Assembly: GCA_027605045.1 (NCBI GenBank) | Contig: JAQFWX010000004.1 | Span: forward strand, 2,118,683-2,182,682 | Length of the DNA: 64,000 bases | Source: Phallus indusiatus | Taxonomy: Eukaryota > Basidiomycota > Agaricomycetes > Phallales > Phallaceae | Reading direction: 5' to 3' | Shown here: positions 36,252-47,442 of the stretch, one piece after another | Layout of the letters: each line of letters begins with the position of its first letter | Numbering within the stretch: the first letter of the stretch is position 1 | Notes under the pieces: model-generated | The model's input: the letters and a program-made list of their open reading frames with translations, nothing else | Database searches by the model: none | Told to the model about the DNA's origin: nothing | Program-made: the position numbers and the translations under genes

Positions 36252-39153
36252 TTAATAAGGGCTATTGACGACACTCGACCTACTTTTAGTCGGAGCGACT
36301 GCTAAAGATTGACGATTGGGTACTTTAAGCAAGCTGCGAGTAGTAGAGAGAACGTTATCTTCAAGAGCAACAATCTAGACAAGCGTTGTCAGCGATGAAG
36401 TCTCAAATTGAATATTAAGAAGTCATACAATTTCTTTGTCGGCACCGAATTTGAAGTCGTCTTGTACAACTCTTTTCGGATACCTACAGCGGGGTCAGAA
36501 ACACAATTTTCGAGGAACGTTAAATAGCTACCATTTGATGTGATACTTATCAAGGATACCCTTTTTCACCTTGTTAAAGTCCCAAGCGACGACAAACTGC
36601 CCATTTCCGGTGACAATCAAGTTTTCTTCGACGCCTTCTTCCGTCGAGTTGAATCTAAAGAACGACACTGAGTGCTTTCAAACTCGGGAAAGGTGAAAAC
36701 CGACATACCGTGCGGGGGTAAAAGACACCTTATTATCCATATACAGAACATGCTCCGGCTTAAGCTGCAACCGCTTTGGCATGGGTTTAGCATCTGCAGG
36801 GAAACTTCGATCAAAGCCCAATTGGCCTTTATATCGACCCTCTCCAATCAAGGTATCAATCAAAAGCAGATAGGTTTTGGTAGTGGCAACTATGTAGCGA
36901 CCGTTAGCGGTCACATCGACTCCGATTATAGGATCTCCGAGTGGAGGTAAAGCCGTCTTCGCGTTTTTCCCGATTACGTCGAATAGCCGGATATCTCCTT
37001 TCTCACTAGCTACTGCAACTCGACCGTTCGCCGTTGTGGCTACACCGGAGAAGGCGTTCTTTGAAGCGTATTGTTTATACTCGGAATCAACCATCTTGTT
37101 TCCGGAAATACGAGGATCGATACGGAATAAGGCGTTATGAGATGCTCCAACTAAAGTCCTTTCTGCTTGTACTTGGGAGAATTTAGTATTCGGAGCAATA
37201 TGATCGACAGGCACGCTCTCGTGTACTTTCCATTCCTCTACAACTTTTCCAGTTTCGATATCCAAGTTGAACAAAGAATTAGGAGCATCCGGATTTTGAA
37301 GAACCATATTTGCCTCTTGATTATGAAGCATCATCTACACATCACGTATGAACATGCTTCATCGTAAAAGACTGAAAGACGCGACAAACCTTCTTGGGTA
37401 TGAATGCCTTCCCTTTCGGGGCCACAAGCTTGTTGATAGTTGCAATGTATTGCAACTCGCCAGTATCCTCCGAGTTCTTGAAAACACCAATTCGGCCCTG
37501 ATTCTCGACATACGATCGATCTTTGGACACTGTCAATTGTTTGTTGACTCCCCCATTCTTAAATGCCTTGGCTTGTGGATCATCTTCGGGTTCATACAAT
37601 TCCTCCTCCTCTTCTGCTTGGAATAAGCCAATAAAAGACATGATTCACTATAGCCACGTACCTTCTTCCTCTGCCCCAGCTAACTCAGATTCAATCGCTT
37701 CCTCATCTTCTTCGTCGTCCTCGTCAGCATCCCTCATAACGACATCTTCGTCGTATGATCGTATGGCGTATGTTCGTTCATCGGGCTATCAAGCATACAT
37801 GAGACATGAGCGTCACTTGTTACTCATAAACATACTTTGACTTTTTCCCAAGTTATGTCATTGAGCATTTCATATTGACACCTGATGAACGCTTCCTTGA
37901 AACGCTCAAAGGCTTCTTGATCCTTAAATCTGAAGCAGTACGATTGTTGAAGACCCCGCGGCGACAGTTGATTCCATGTAATAGAATGAACTTGCTATAA
38001 TAATTTAATCAATACGTATACTTTTTATATACTGCTCGCATACTGTGGCAAATTTGGGGTTGAGTTCAGAAGTAATCTTGTGGGAACCCCAAGTTTCAGG
38101 CCCATCCGCCTGTAGCCAGACTAAAGAAAAAGTTTCAAATCAAACTTCACAAGACTCATTATGAACGACGTACAGTCGCGTAAGCCATTTTCAACAATGC
38201 TAGCCTCCACTTCTCCCTGCAGACGGAATCTTTCCGCTTCAAGGTCCCACAGATAAAGAGTCGCTGGTTCCGAAATAATCACAGGGAGATTCTTCTTGGC
38301 TTGTGGCAGAGGAGCATCTTGACTCTTTTCGCCTACGCTAGCGTTCTTGTTCCGCGTGCTGTCGCTGAAGTATATCAAATAAGCGGGGCAAACAAGTTAA
38401 ACTCTCTGACTGTTGAATACCTATAAACAAACTGTCGCAATTCGGATTCTGGAACATTATCCGAACTCCTTCCATACTTTCGTTCGTACATAGCACGATA
38501 CGTGGCCAATTCAAACGTAGCTACTGTTGGGGCATTAACTCCAGAGGCGACAAATTCGTATAGGTCGTCTTCATCATCCTCCAAATCGCGCCATTGAAAC
38601 GTCGATTGTCCTTCGTATTTTCCTAGACGGAATCCAAGTGCTTCATCAATCAAAAAGGAACGTTCTTGCTCATCTAGAAAACAAAAAGTCAGGGATCGTA
38701 ATCAGGCCGTAAACATAACCTGCGCACTTTCGTCTTCTTCATCTAATAAAAGCTCTTCCCCTTCTTCAAATAGACGAGTAACAACCAACTGATAATGGAA
38801 TTCAGCAGTCAAAGCGCGTCGAACGGTTATCATTGCATTTTGAAATCTGAAGGAACACGCATAAGCAGTGTAATTTGTTATCTCAAATGCATGATACAAA
38901 ACGCGGCTCACATGCATTCACGGGATGCTTTGACGCTTTCAGAGCGTACTAAATACAACTGCCCTGACTGTATTTGAACCAGTTCAGTAGCATTCGGGTC
39001 ACCTACCGAGAAAACAATCATTCATGAATGGGTCTGCTATGAAGCAAGTATATTGACACTCACTCCAAACCTTGCCAAATACTACACGTGAGATGTGCTC
39101 AGTTTCGTGTCATAGCACGGAATAATTTACTCACAGTGTTTTAGAACAAACAT
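36252..39153 (-). CDS. VID27: Vid27 family cytoplasmic protein
   Basis: A fungal and plant protein named from vacuolar import and degradation of fructose-1,6-bisphosphatase in yeast; its molecular role is still unclear. The N-terminal exons give MFVLKHLFGKVW, then ELVQIQSGQLYLVR and the PH-like region, with acidic stretches such as EEGEELLLDEEDES. The C-terminal VID27 beta-propeller-like domain contains SLFNLDIETGKVVEEWKVH, KNAFSGVATTANGRVAVASE, DIRLFDVIGKNAKTALPPLG, DVTANGRYIVATTKTYLLLI and IVTGNGQFVVAWDFNKVKKG, ending VVNSPY. The start at 39153 was chosen because MFVLKxLxGKVW is the conserved beginning of the family and joins in phase (donor gtgagt). It is divergent from the small gene at 39241 with only 87 bp between start codons. 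Confidence 0.9.
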
Positions 39154-39240
39154 AGTCAAGCCTGAATGAGATTAATGGTGTGTTCGAAAAGGACCCTTCT
39201 GAGCCACACGATTACGTCATCAATCATTTGCCTTTTCTTT

Positions 39241-39659
39241 ATGTCCACTCCCGTCTCTCCTCAAGGTATGTAGTTTAATCGTAACGTCATCTTTTAAGCT
39301 CGTAATGCGCTTTTTGAAGAAACGTTTCAGAATGGAACGACACGTCGCAGAGAGTCCATCTTTACACCCGTTTATAAAACGGTATGCTGTTAATTAGTCT
39401 TTTACATAAATTGCGTAGCACCAATCACTTTTCAATCGCTATAAAGCAGGACGCGACAGTGAGGTCGCAATCTCCAGCTTCAACGATTTTCAGTTCGCCT
39501 TTGTCAGGGCATCGTCCCGCTGATTCGGCTATTCGGAATGCTCGAGAATACACTTCTTTACCCCAGAGGAAGTTGGTTATCAAAGCAGACTACACCATAA
39601 CCACAAATTTCGATCCTGCAGATGCAGAGCTTTATGCCTTATGGGCCCCAGCTCGCTAG
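39241..39659 (+). CDS. Small protein of unknown function
   Basis: Three exons join cleanly: MSTPVSPQ (donor gtatgt), ARNALFEETFQNGTTRRRES through IFTPVYKT (donor gtatgc), and DATVRSQSPASTIFSSPLSG to a stop at 39657. The product is about 100 residues, Ser/Thr/Pro-rich in the middle, and ends with an ordered-looking segment ADYTITTNFDPADAELYALW followed by APAR. I do not recognise a family. There is no signal peptide or membrane segment. The clean splice sites and phase agreement argue for a real gene. It starts 87 bp from Vid27 and may share its promoter. Confidence 0.65.
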
Positions 39660-40022
39660 CAGGCGAAATTCAAGGTTCATTCCATATATTGACTGAGATG
39701 CGATAAGCTCGTTTCAAGCTTTGTATCACATGTAGTACTCAAGGGACATCGGTGTGAAATGCCATATCAGGACTACCTTCTATACCTAAAATAACCCATC
39801 AATATCGCTCATAACATAAATTGCGAACGATGGAGCTTGAAGTCTTTGTTAGGTATTTCGAGTACATCGAAAAATTGAGTCCGATAGTGTTCGTGTGTAC
39901 GCGTTGTGGGTCCTTCGGTCTGTTACCTGGCCTCTGAACGTCTTTTGCTTCGTGATATCACGTCATTGGTATAAATCTTCGGTGACCAGTAACTTATTGG
40001 CAGATTCACGATTAACGGGCAC
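39660..40022. other. Intergenic region upstream of the Erj5-like gene
   Basis: No open frame with protein-like composition and no repeat was seen. It should contain the 3' end of the small gene and the promoter of the J-protein. Confidence 0.45.
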
Positions 40023-41447
40023 ATGAGAACCTCTTGGTTCTTTCTCTTCTTTCTCTTCTTTTTAGCTCAGGTTTATTGGCAAGTAGCTTTACCTTTTTTT
40101 TTTGGCAAATTAATAAAATTTTTACACAGCTGGGATAAAGTAATATGTGTTTTGTCAGTACGAATCGTGTCGCTAAAATATCCTATGTATAGTATGACTA
40201 TGAGATATTCGATCTTGTGAGCGAGTTGGAAGCTATCGAGGGTTTGAAGCAATTCGGTTTCCCTCCTTTTGTTGCCTAACAGGGTTCATTAGGAAAAGGA
40301 GTTTCATTTTACTCTTTCCTTGGTGTCGAGCCAACCGCGTCAGTGGTAGAGATTGGCAAAGCTTATAGGAGAAAAAGTACGCGCATGGTGTCCTTATCCG
40401 ATACAGATGCTCAAACCCTCTGAACAAACGCAGGTCTTGTGCTGCAGTGAGAGGGATTATCATGCATTTTCGCTACAAAAGCTCAAGTCAACATTACAGT
40501 CCAGATAAAAACCCAGGCGTGAAGGGCGCACACGAGCGGTTTTCGAAGCTAGGAGTAATAACTTCTGTTCTAAGAAATCCGGAACGACGAAAACGGTACG
40601 ATTTCTTCTACAAGAATGGTGTTCCCAAATGGCGAGGCGAGTCATTAAAATGTCATTGTACGGCATCGAGACTAAATGTACGGAATTAGGGACCGGATAT
40701 TACTATTCACGCTTTAGACCAGGCCTTGGTGTGAGTTGCCAAGTGTGCACTGATAAGCCATTCACTGACTATTGGATGGATAATTGACAGACGGTTATAG
40801 TGTTCTTAATCGTACTTAGCTCAGGATTGCAATACCTGGTGCAAAGTATGAATTACAAGAACGATTTAAACCGGATAGAGAGATTCATTGTCAAAGCCAG
40901 GCTGGCGGCATGGGGACCGAAACTACAGCCAGTCGAAGGAAAGCGCAAGGTGGGAAAGATAGCTATAACTTAGGGTTGCAAACCTTAAAAAAATCCAGGT
41001 TAAGGTCCGTGGAGATGCCTACCACGAAGAGGATCCAAGCGGAAAATGGATAGAAATGGTAGTGGACGGGAATGAAGTTTTCATTGTAAGTAAGCGGAAA
41101 GATCATTCTGCGGTGCAGATCCGTGAACCGGCCTTTTTTTCAAACTGCAGGTTGATGCAGACGGCGAACTTTTACCTTTGAATGCCTCGATCGCAAAGCC
41201 AGCAGCAGTCACAAGGACATGGTTTATTAGTTTCATCGGACATTTATGCCAGCGAATCCGACCCGCTTCTCAAACTTTAAATGAAACCCATCGTGGCAAC
41301 GAAGATCAAAACGAGAAGACGGAAGATGATGATGCCGAGAAGGAAGCATCCCAAGGCACCAACAAGCCTAAACGGGCGTCTGAACGCAACAATGCTAAAG
41401 GTAATAGTAAAAGTAATAACACCAACACTAATCGAAGACGACGATAA
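40023..41447 (+). CDS. ER membrane J-protein, Erj5-like (DnaJ domain)
   Basis: A co-chaperone that would stimulate Kar2/BiP in the ER lumen. A hydrophobic N-terminus follows the ATG at 40023. Joined exons give YDYEIFDLVSELEAIE and the J domain: GKGVSFYSFLGVEPTASVVE, then AYRRKSLVLHPDKNPG with an intact HPD, ERFSKLGVITSVLRNPERRK and RYDFFYKNGVPKWRG. After it comes TGYYYSRFRPGLGTVIVFLI with a membrane span, and a basic Lys/Asn/Arg tail ending NTNRRRR. The HPD His depends on a 13-nt exon (40434-40446), and KWRG-TGYYY on a GC-AG intron (40637-40689). The order signal, J domain, RFRPGLG, membrane span matches the fungal Erj5 group. Confidence 0.86.
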
Positions 41448-41755
41448 TCTACCGTGTATATTTGTCTACGGCTCGGCGTACGCAGGCCAGGGACGCTCAG
41501 CGCTAGGGTAGGACGCTCAGGCACGGGAAGTCTGAGACCGGAGTTAGACAAGCTTGTACAGGTTTTATGACCCTGTTAGGCATGCATGTCTGTACTGCTT
41601 TCCCTTGCAATTTTTCTCTCTATTCCTCGCTTAAAATGTTCAGCAAACACAATTCATGTATATCTTCAATTTCTTAGAAAGAAACAAGCAACTATTTTCT
41701 CGTATTCGGCCAGGGGGGTACATAATTATTTCGTCCGAGAAGAATTTGTTAGCTA

Positions 41756-41784
41756 ATTGGTCCGATAAGCTCCAAATTCTTATC
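41756..41784. promoter_or_regulatory. Inverted CCAAT plus paired inverted GATA-factor sites
   Basis: ATTGG (reverse CCAAT) at 41756-41760 is followed by GATAAG at 41764-41769 and CTTATC, the same site on the other strand, at 41779-41784. HGATAR sites are the known targets of fungal nitrogen regulators (AreA/Nit2/Gln3), and paired sites work best. Their location about 130-150 bp before the glutamine synthetase start suits nitrogen control; binding itself is inferred. Confidence 0.5.
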
Positions 41785-41836
41785 CGACGAATCGTGTGCG
41801 TCATGTTGAATTCAAACTCCGATCTGTGTCTCGTCC

Positions 41837-41844
41837 TATATAAA
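41837..41844 (+). promoter_or_regulatory. TATA box of the glutamine synthetase gene
   Basis: TATATAAA lies 72-79 bp before the start codon at 41916, a normal distance in fungi, and is followed by a pyrimidine-rich stretch. The strong consensus fits a highly regulated gene. Confidence 0.6.
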
Positions 41845-41915
41845 CCTAACCAGCCTTTCGCACCGCCTTTACTTTACTTTCTTACCCCGGTTTTCTATTT
41901 TCATTTACCATCAAT

Positions 41916-43222
41916 ATGTCCACACAATGGCGCTCTGATCTTCTCAACCATTTCCTTACACTCGACCAGGGTGAAAAGATTCAAGCAGAATGTAGGCTTT
42001 CTTCCCCGTAATCTGGTTATATGCGTGCCTTCTAATGCCTATCAGACGTCTGGATCGATGGCGATGGTGGCCTGCGTTCAAAGACAACCGTATGTTTTTT
42101 TCTCATTTTCTTTCACTTGTCGTTCATTTATGTACCCTCTCTCTGTAGACGGTTACAAAAGCTACCAAGGATATCAAGGATCTTCGTGTATGGGACTTTG
42201 ATGGCTCCTCCACCAATCAAGCCCCGGGTCATGATTCCGATGTGTATCTGCGTCCGGTTGCCGTTTTCAAGGACCCCTTCCGAAAGGGCGATAACATTCT
42301 AGTCATGTCAGAGACTTACAACAGCGATGGCACCCCCAACAAGACCAACTATCGTCATCATGCGGCAAAAGTCATGGATCTCGCCAAAGAATCTGTACCA
42401 TGGTTTGGTATTGAACAGGAGTATACCCTTTTCGATGTCGACGGCACTCCTTACGGTTGGCCGAAAGGTGGTTTCCCCGGCCCCCAAGGCCCCTATTATT
42501 GCGGTGCCGGTGCGTTGTCTTTCGTATAATCGTCGCGCGGGCGATTTAAATTTTTTTTTTTACTAACATCTACTTAACCACTAGGTGCTGGCAAAGTCTT
42601 TGCTCGTGACTTGATCGAAGCTCACTACCGTGCTTGCTTGTATTCTGGTGTCAACATCAGCGGTATCAACGCCGAAGTCATGCCATCACAATGGGAATTC
42701 CAAGTGGGTCCGTGCGAGGGAATACAGATGGGAGATCATCTCTGGATGGCTCGTTACCTCCTCATACGGATAGCTGAGCAATGGGGTGTCAAAGTTTCCT
42801 TCCATCCCAAGCCTCTTCAGGGCGATTGGAATGGTGCTGGATGCCACACCAATTACTCAACCAAGGAGATGCGTGAACCTGGCGGTCTTAAGAAGATCGA
42901 GGAAGCCATTGTCAAACTATCTAAGAGACATCAGGAACACATCGCTGTGTATGGTGAAGAGAACGAGTTAAGGTTGACAGGACGCCATGAAACAGGCCAC
43001 ATTTCCACGTTCAGCTCTGGCGTCGCAAACCGTGGTGCGAGTATCCGAATTCCTCGGCACGTGGGCAACCAAGGATATGGTTACATGGAAGATAGACGTC
43101 CTGCATCAAACATCGGTATGCAATGCTGTTATTCTCGCGCTCGAATGCCTTCTGACCTTTCATATCTAGATCCTTACCGTGTTACAAGCATCATCGTTGA
43201 AACCACAGTTCTTAACAAGTGA
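41916..43222 (+). CDS. GLN1: Glutamine synthetase, eukaryotic type II
   Basis: It condenses glutamate and ammonia with ATP to form glutamine. Exons give [52 protein letters not shown], then [20 protein letters not shown], the Mg-binding region [40 protein letters not shown] and [20 protein letters not shown], with the ATP-binding segment [20 protein letters not shown] and the end [15 protein letters not shown]. All usual catalytic Glu, Arg and His regions are visible, and the protein has the normal length of about 355 residues. Five short introns are present. The upstream region has nitrogen-type GATA sites. Confidence 0.96.
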
Positions 43223-43491
43223 ACAGCTTGTTTGGCTTCGTGGTTCTGAAGGATATCTTGGAAAGGTCAAGGAAACCCGGAGACACATTTTCAACACAAA
43301 CACACTGATTAGTTAACCCGATAATATTTATCTGCATTCCTTGTTTCGTAATCCCATTTCCCCATGAGTGTTTAATAGTAGAGAAGTCATATACATAACT
43401 TACGGACTGCACACTAAGCAAAGAAGCTACGAGTCGGACGATAACGAACTCTAATTCTGCCAGCGCTTACCACGACGCACTTGCTTCAGTT

Positions 43492-45004
43492 ATGTCCCAA
43501 TCCATCAAATCCAGCGACGACAAAATATCGTTACCGGCTTTTCTGAAATTGCTTACTTCTACGGGATTGTCCATGAACAATGCCATGGCAATCACCTCCA
43601 AAATGTAAGCCCTTCACCCGCTCAGAAATCTTGTCGGAATACGATATTCGACATGCCTGATCGTTTAGCTATAAGACCTGCAATACTCCAGCTTCATTAG
43701 CATTAATAACCGACGACCGATTATCAGCCTTGCACATTAATGAGAAGGAGCATCGTCGGCTCATTTTGTCTGCCGTCAAAAAGGCAGGGTTCAAAACCCC
43801 ATCTAAAGACCCGGCAATCTTGACAGCTTCCGCACACGACCTTGCTGAATCCTCGCACAAGTCTAGTTCTCCCGCGGTGCGCTTTGAATCCTAGCTTAGG
43901 AATTCTGTCTGACTCACGTGCATACACAGAAGAAGGCATCTCCCAAGAAAAGAAAAAGGAGTGAGGCTAGTGAAGATGTAAATGAGTTCTTGCCGGAACC
44001 ACCCAAGGAAGAGAAAGGGCACGGAGAATTTGACTTCAAAGAGATTCTGGACGAGAAAGTGTGTTTCGTCTTCTCTGTGTCTTCTCTTCGTCAACACTTT
44101 GATAAGATGCTGATTCATTTGCCAAGGTATTAATTACGCGAACTGCCGTTATTAATCGTTCTCCTGTAATGACAGCTTGGGCTACTATTGTTGCGGAACG
44201 AATGGGCTTCAAACGAGAAGAAGCATTGAGTATTGGTAATTCACCATCCATTTTCCTATTACTTTGGGTTTATTTTTAAGTTCTAAGCCTCTGCATATAC
44301 TGAAATGAACGCCACAAGCAAGGGAGTGAGTCTTGGCATCTTCGATCAGAACAAGAGTCAAGGCTTGGAAGCTTCACGAGATGGTGGTCAGCCTTACGTC
44401 GACTTTATGGGCAGACGGTAAGTTTTTTGTCCCACTTTTGCACTATGATTATGCAATTTACCTGACTTTCGACGTTCAGAGTGTAAGGAAAAAGGCGTAC
44501 CAAATTCCAACATCAAATAGACACTCATTTAATTTCCTTACCAGACCACTATATAAAACCTCAGAGGACCAGTGGCGAGCACTACTCAAGGGGGATCCTA
44601 TCCCGCCATCCACTGCATACAGATATATCACAAACGCATTTCGTCAGACAACTCGGCATGTTATAGGTGCGATGCGGCTTGTTGCAGAGTCCTACGATCT
44701 ACAAGAATTGAATCGGGCCGCGTTCGGGCTGTATGCCAGTTTTCGTCCCGATGTAGATGGTTGGGGTAAAAAAGCAGAAATTAAATGCAGCACTATCTTG
44801 GCCGCAAGACGAAACTCATCCCTCTCAGGTATTAATAGTACCGTTCCGTCTTTTGACGAACCTCCGAGTCGCGGTTTGGAAGATGAAGTGGAGAAACGAC
44901 CCATATCTGTACTTTACGAAGATGCTGCCAGTGTTGATGCCAAGCGACCGAAAATTGAAATAGATGAGGCAGAAGCATTGGAACATATGGTAAAAACCCC
45001 GTAA
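43492..45004 (+). CDS. Unknown conserved-looking protein, possibly nuclear
   Basis: The exons join into about 340 residues. The N-terminus (DKISLPAFLKLLTSTGLSMN, then IYKTCNTPASLALITDD) looks like a small helical domain. A basic stretch SPKKRKRSE fits a nuclear localisation signal and is followed by an acidic linker. A second conserved-looking block reads TRTAVINRSPVMTAWATIVA, ERMGFKREEALSIASAYTEM, NATSKGVSLGIFDQ and YVDFMGR. The C-terminal part has EDQWRALLKGDPIPPSTAYR, ESYDLQELNRAAFGLYASFR and PDVDGWGKKAEIKC. I do not recognise the family and give no function. The start MSQSIKSSDDK at 43492 is followed by a good donor; the stop is at 45002. Confidence 0.75.
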
Positions 45005-45275
45005 TTACTTATGGCATAATTGTACTATGTACGTACTTATATGTAGTCTATGTATAAATATGTATATACCTTTCCTTGGCGGAATTGATATCACTTACTG
45101 ATATGCTGTAATAGTTGATAGCTCGTCCATGCGAATACTAGGAAGGGGTGTGTTCAATACAAAAAAAAAGTACGCAACATATGATCATCTATGGTCATAT
45201 TTCTAAAAATAATTATGTTGATATATTGCCTTACACGATACTATGTACTTTGAACAACAGTCCATCACTCAGAGA

Positions 45276-46730
45276 CTAAAGATTTTTGATGACTTCTGCG
45301 GTGAATTCAGAGGTGCTAGCAGCTCCTGAAAATTACTTTAGTCATACGCACACGCGCACTGGAGAGCATTTTTGACTCACCGGCCATGTCTGCAGTTCTA
45401 ACCTTGCCCGCATTGATTACACCAAAAGTAGCAGACGCGATTGAATCGGCGATGGAGTCCAGTCTAATTGAAAAATCAAACTAAACTAGCTGTTACGACA
45501 TGTAAGATGGAACGTAACATACCCGAGATGCCGTAACATCATTGTTGAACTCAATATCATGGCAGCGGGGTTGGCGCGATTGGTACCCATAATGTCTTTG
45601 GCGACATGGCGACACCCGGGTTCAAACAAAGCATGTTCTCTGCCAATATTGCAACCTGGAACGATACCTGGTCCTCCAACAAGAGCTGCACCAATATTGG
45701 AAACAATGGCACCATATAGGTTAGGCATAACCATGACGTCGAATTGCTGAGGTCGAGCAACTAATTGCATAGAGCTAAGTCAAAATAGTCAAGATCAAGG
45801 AACGAAACAATTAGTGGCTTGTGTTCCTACGTATTGTCGACAATCATGTCGTTGCAGATAAGACCTGAGCTCTTATATTCCTCCGCAATTTGACGAAAAG
45901 TATTCAAGAAAAGACCGTCACCTAGTTTCATGATGTTAGCTTTGTGAACACATGTAACTTTCTGTGGAAGAAAAAAATTGATTCCTGTCAAAATCATCGC
46001 CCAAAAAATAACTAGCACACCTACTTTGCGATTGTTCTTGATTGCAAAGTCGAATGCAAACCGGATTATACGCTCTGACTTGGCACGTGTTATAACTTTC
46101 AAAGATTCGACAACCCCGGGGTAGCTCTGATGTTCTAGTCCAGAGTATTCACCCTCTGTGTTTTCACGAATGATAGCAAAATCTACGTCTTTATGCCTAG
46201 TGGGAAATCCTGGAAGAGATTTGCAAAGAACGACGGAAGCATAAATATCCAGTTGCTGACGCATGGCAACGTTCCACGAGATATGTCCAGTTTGAGAAAT
46301 TGGGGTAAAAAGAATTCCTGTAATCATAATGAACCCTCATCTATTGATGGAGAAATTGTTTTTGTTATACCTTTAAGACCAACTCTGTTCCGTTTTAAAG
46401 ATTCCATAGCTTCCTTGAAGAGGTTTTCACCTTGAGACGAGACGCCTGACACGTCGTACTGCTCCCATTCAATAGGTGCGTTAACATGTTCAAATATTTC
46501 CTTGACTGAGTCGGTGATCTCTGCGCCGATACCATCGCCTGGGATGAGAGTTACAGTGTATACACCTCCGTATTTGGTAGGAAGCTAGCAAAGGAAATTA
46601 AGACGGAAAAAGCGACAGCGTCTTTGGTTTTGATCACCTTTCTGGAGACCCTGGGATATCCGGCAGTCAGCGTCGTCGCAGCCCTTGCGTAAAGAGGAGA
46701 TGTCCTCGCTAATGTTCTAGGTAACAACAT
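45276..46730 (-). CDS. IDH1: NAD+-dependent isocitrate dehydrogenase, regulatory-type subunit 1, mitochondrial
   Basis: It forms the heteromeric enzyme that oxidises isocitrate to 2-oxoglutarate in the TCA cycle. An Arg/Ala-rich mitochondrial presequence ([19 protein letters not shown]) precedes [20 protein letters not shown]. Further segments are [80 protein letters not shown] and [18 protein letters not shown], ending FTAEVIKNL. The match to yeast Idh1 (for example [10 protein letters not shown]) is closer than to Idh2, so the regulatory subunit is preferred. The start at 46730 is the second ATG-like codon in frame; the earlier one is non-standard. Confidence 0.92.
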
Positions 46731-47442
46731 TCTATAGTTATATGGTCCAGTGAGTATTACAGTAAGTGTGACATGTGACAATCAAAAAACTCAAAAAGAA
46801 TAGTTGTTACTAGCGCTCAGTTGATCAGTCTGATTTTAATTTTCTTGTACTGATACCGTCCTTAACCCAACCTTAACCTTAAGAATGAGCAAAACAAATG
46901 AACCAGGATGATGTTGGAATACGTTTGCGCGTGTACAGCGGAGGCTTAAAAGTTGGGTGACTCAAGCAAGGTGATCTGGTTCAGGGTGGTAAGTCGTGGA
47001 GTAAACACAATTTAAGTAGAACCTCTGAAGACTCTACGTTTAGAGACCTTAAGCTTACAAAGAACTGCTAATTTCAAATCTTCGTGGTTCGGATTTTGAA
47101 CGAAACTCTGGCATGCAAATGTAGTTGAAATGGAGTTTATTTAGGCGTTTGATTTGCAAAATAAGAAAAGGGATAACGAATCAAAGGGTCAGAAATAAAA
47201 GAGGTAATATGACCAGGAATTTTTGTAGGAGTTCTCAGGAAAACGCGGGCTTATACATAGGCTTTGAGTGCGTATATGCTGTGGACTTGGCATTGATACC
47301 CCTCGGAAGCCGTGCTCGAAGCCGCGGATGACCGATACTACTCCCAAGACTATTTCACAGGCGGCCATTGTCTATTTGTGTAAGAAAATCGGGACTGTTG
47401 AAAGTCTGATCTTTATATCGCTATACATTATTCGACAGACCC
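46731..47442. other. Divergent intergenic region between IDH1 and the hydrolase gene
   Basis: About 700 bp. An ATG at 47329 opens MTDTTPKTISQAAIVYL but its donor (gtaaga) does not join in phase to the hydrolase start at 47443, so it is not included. No domain, repeat or RNA gene is seen. Confidence 0.4.

Larger units (their letters stand above)
41448..41915. other. Upstream region of glutamine synthetase
   Basis: It holds the 3' end of the J-protein gene and the promoter of glutamine synthetase. It contains a direct repeat GGACGCTCAG at 41491-41500 and 41511-41520, paired GATA sites, an inverted CCAAT and a TATA box. A long open frame from 41656 to 42201 crosses the promoter and the first exon in the wrong frame and is not a gene. 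Confidence 0.6.

Noticed and set aside
40447..40560. J domain with SPD instead of HPD, or with an insertion MRGIIMHFRY
   Set aside because: Both come from reading an intron as coding. Two short introns around a 13-nt exon restore an HPD of exactly the right spacing.
47329..47442. Earlier start MTDTTPKTISQAAIVYL for the hydrolase
   Set aside because: Its donor leaves one base, whereas the frame of MESLSFYATLFG needs two, so the join fails.
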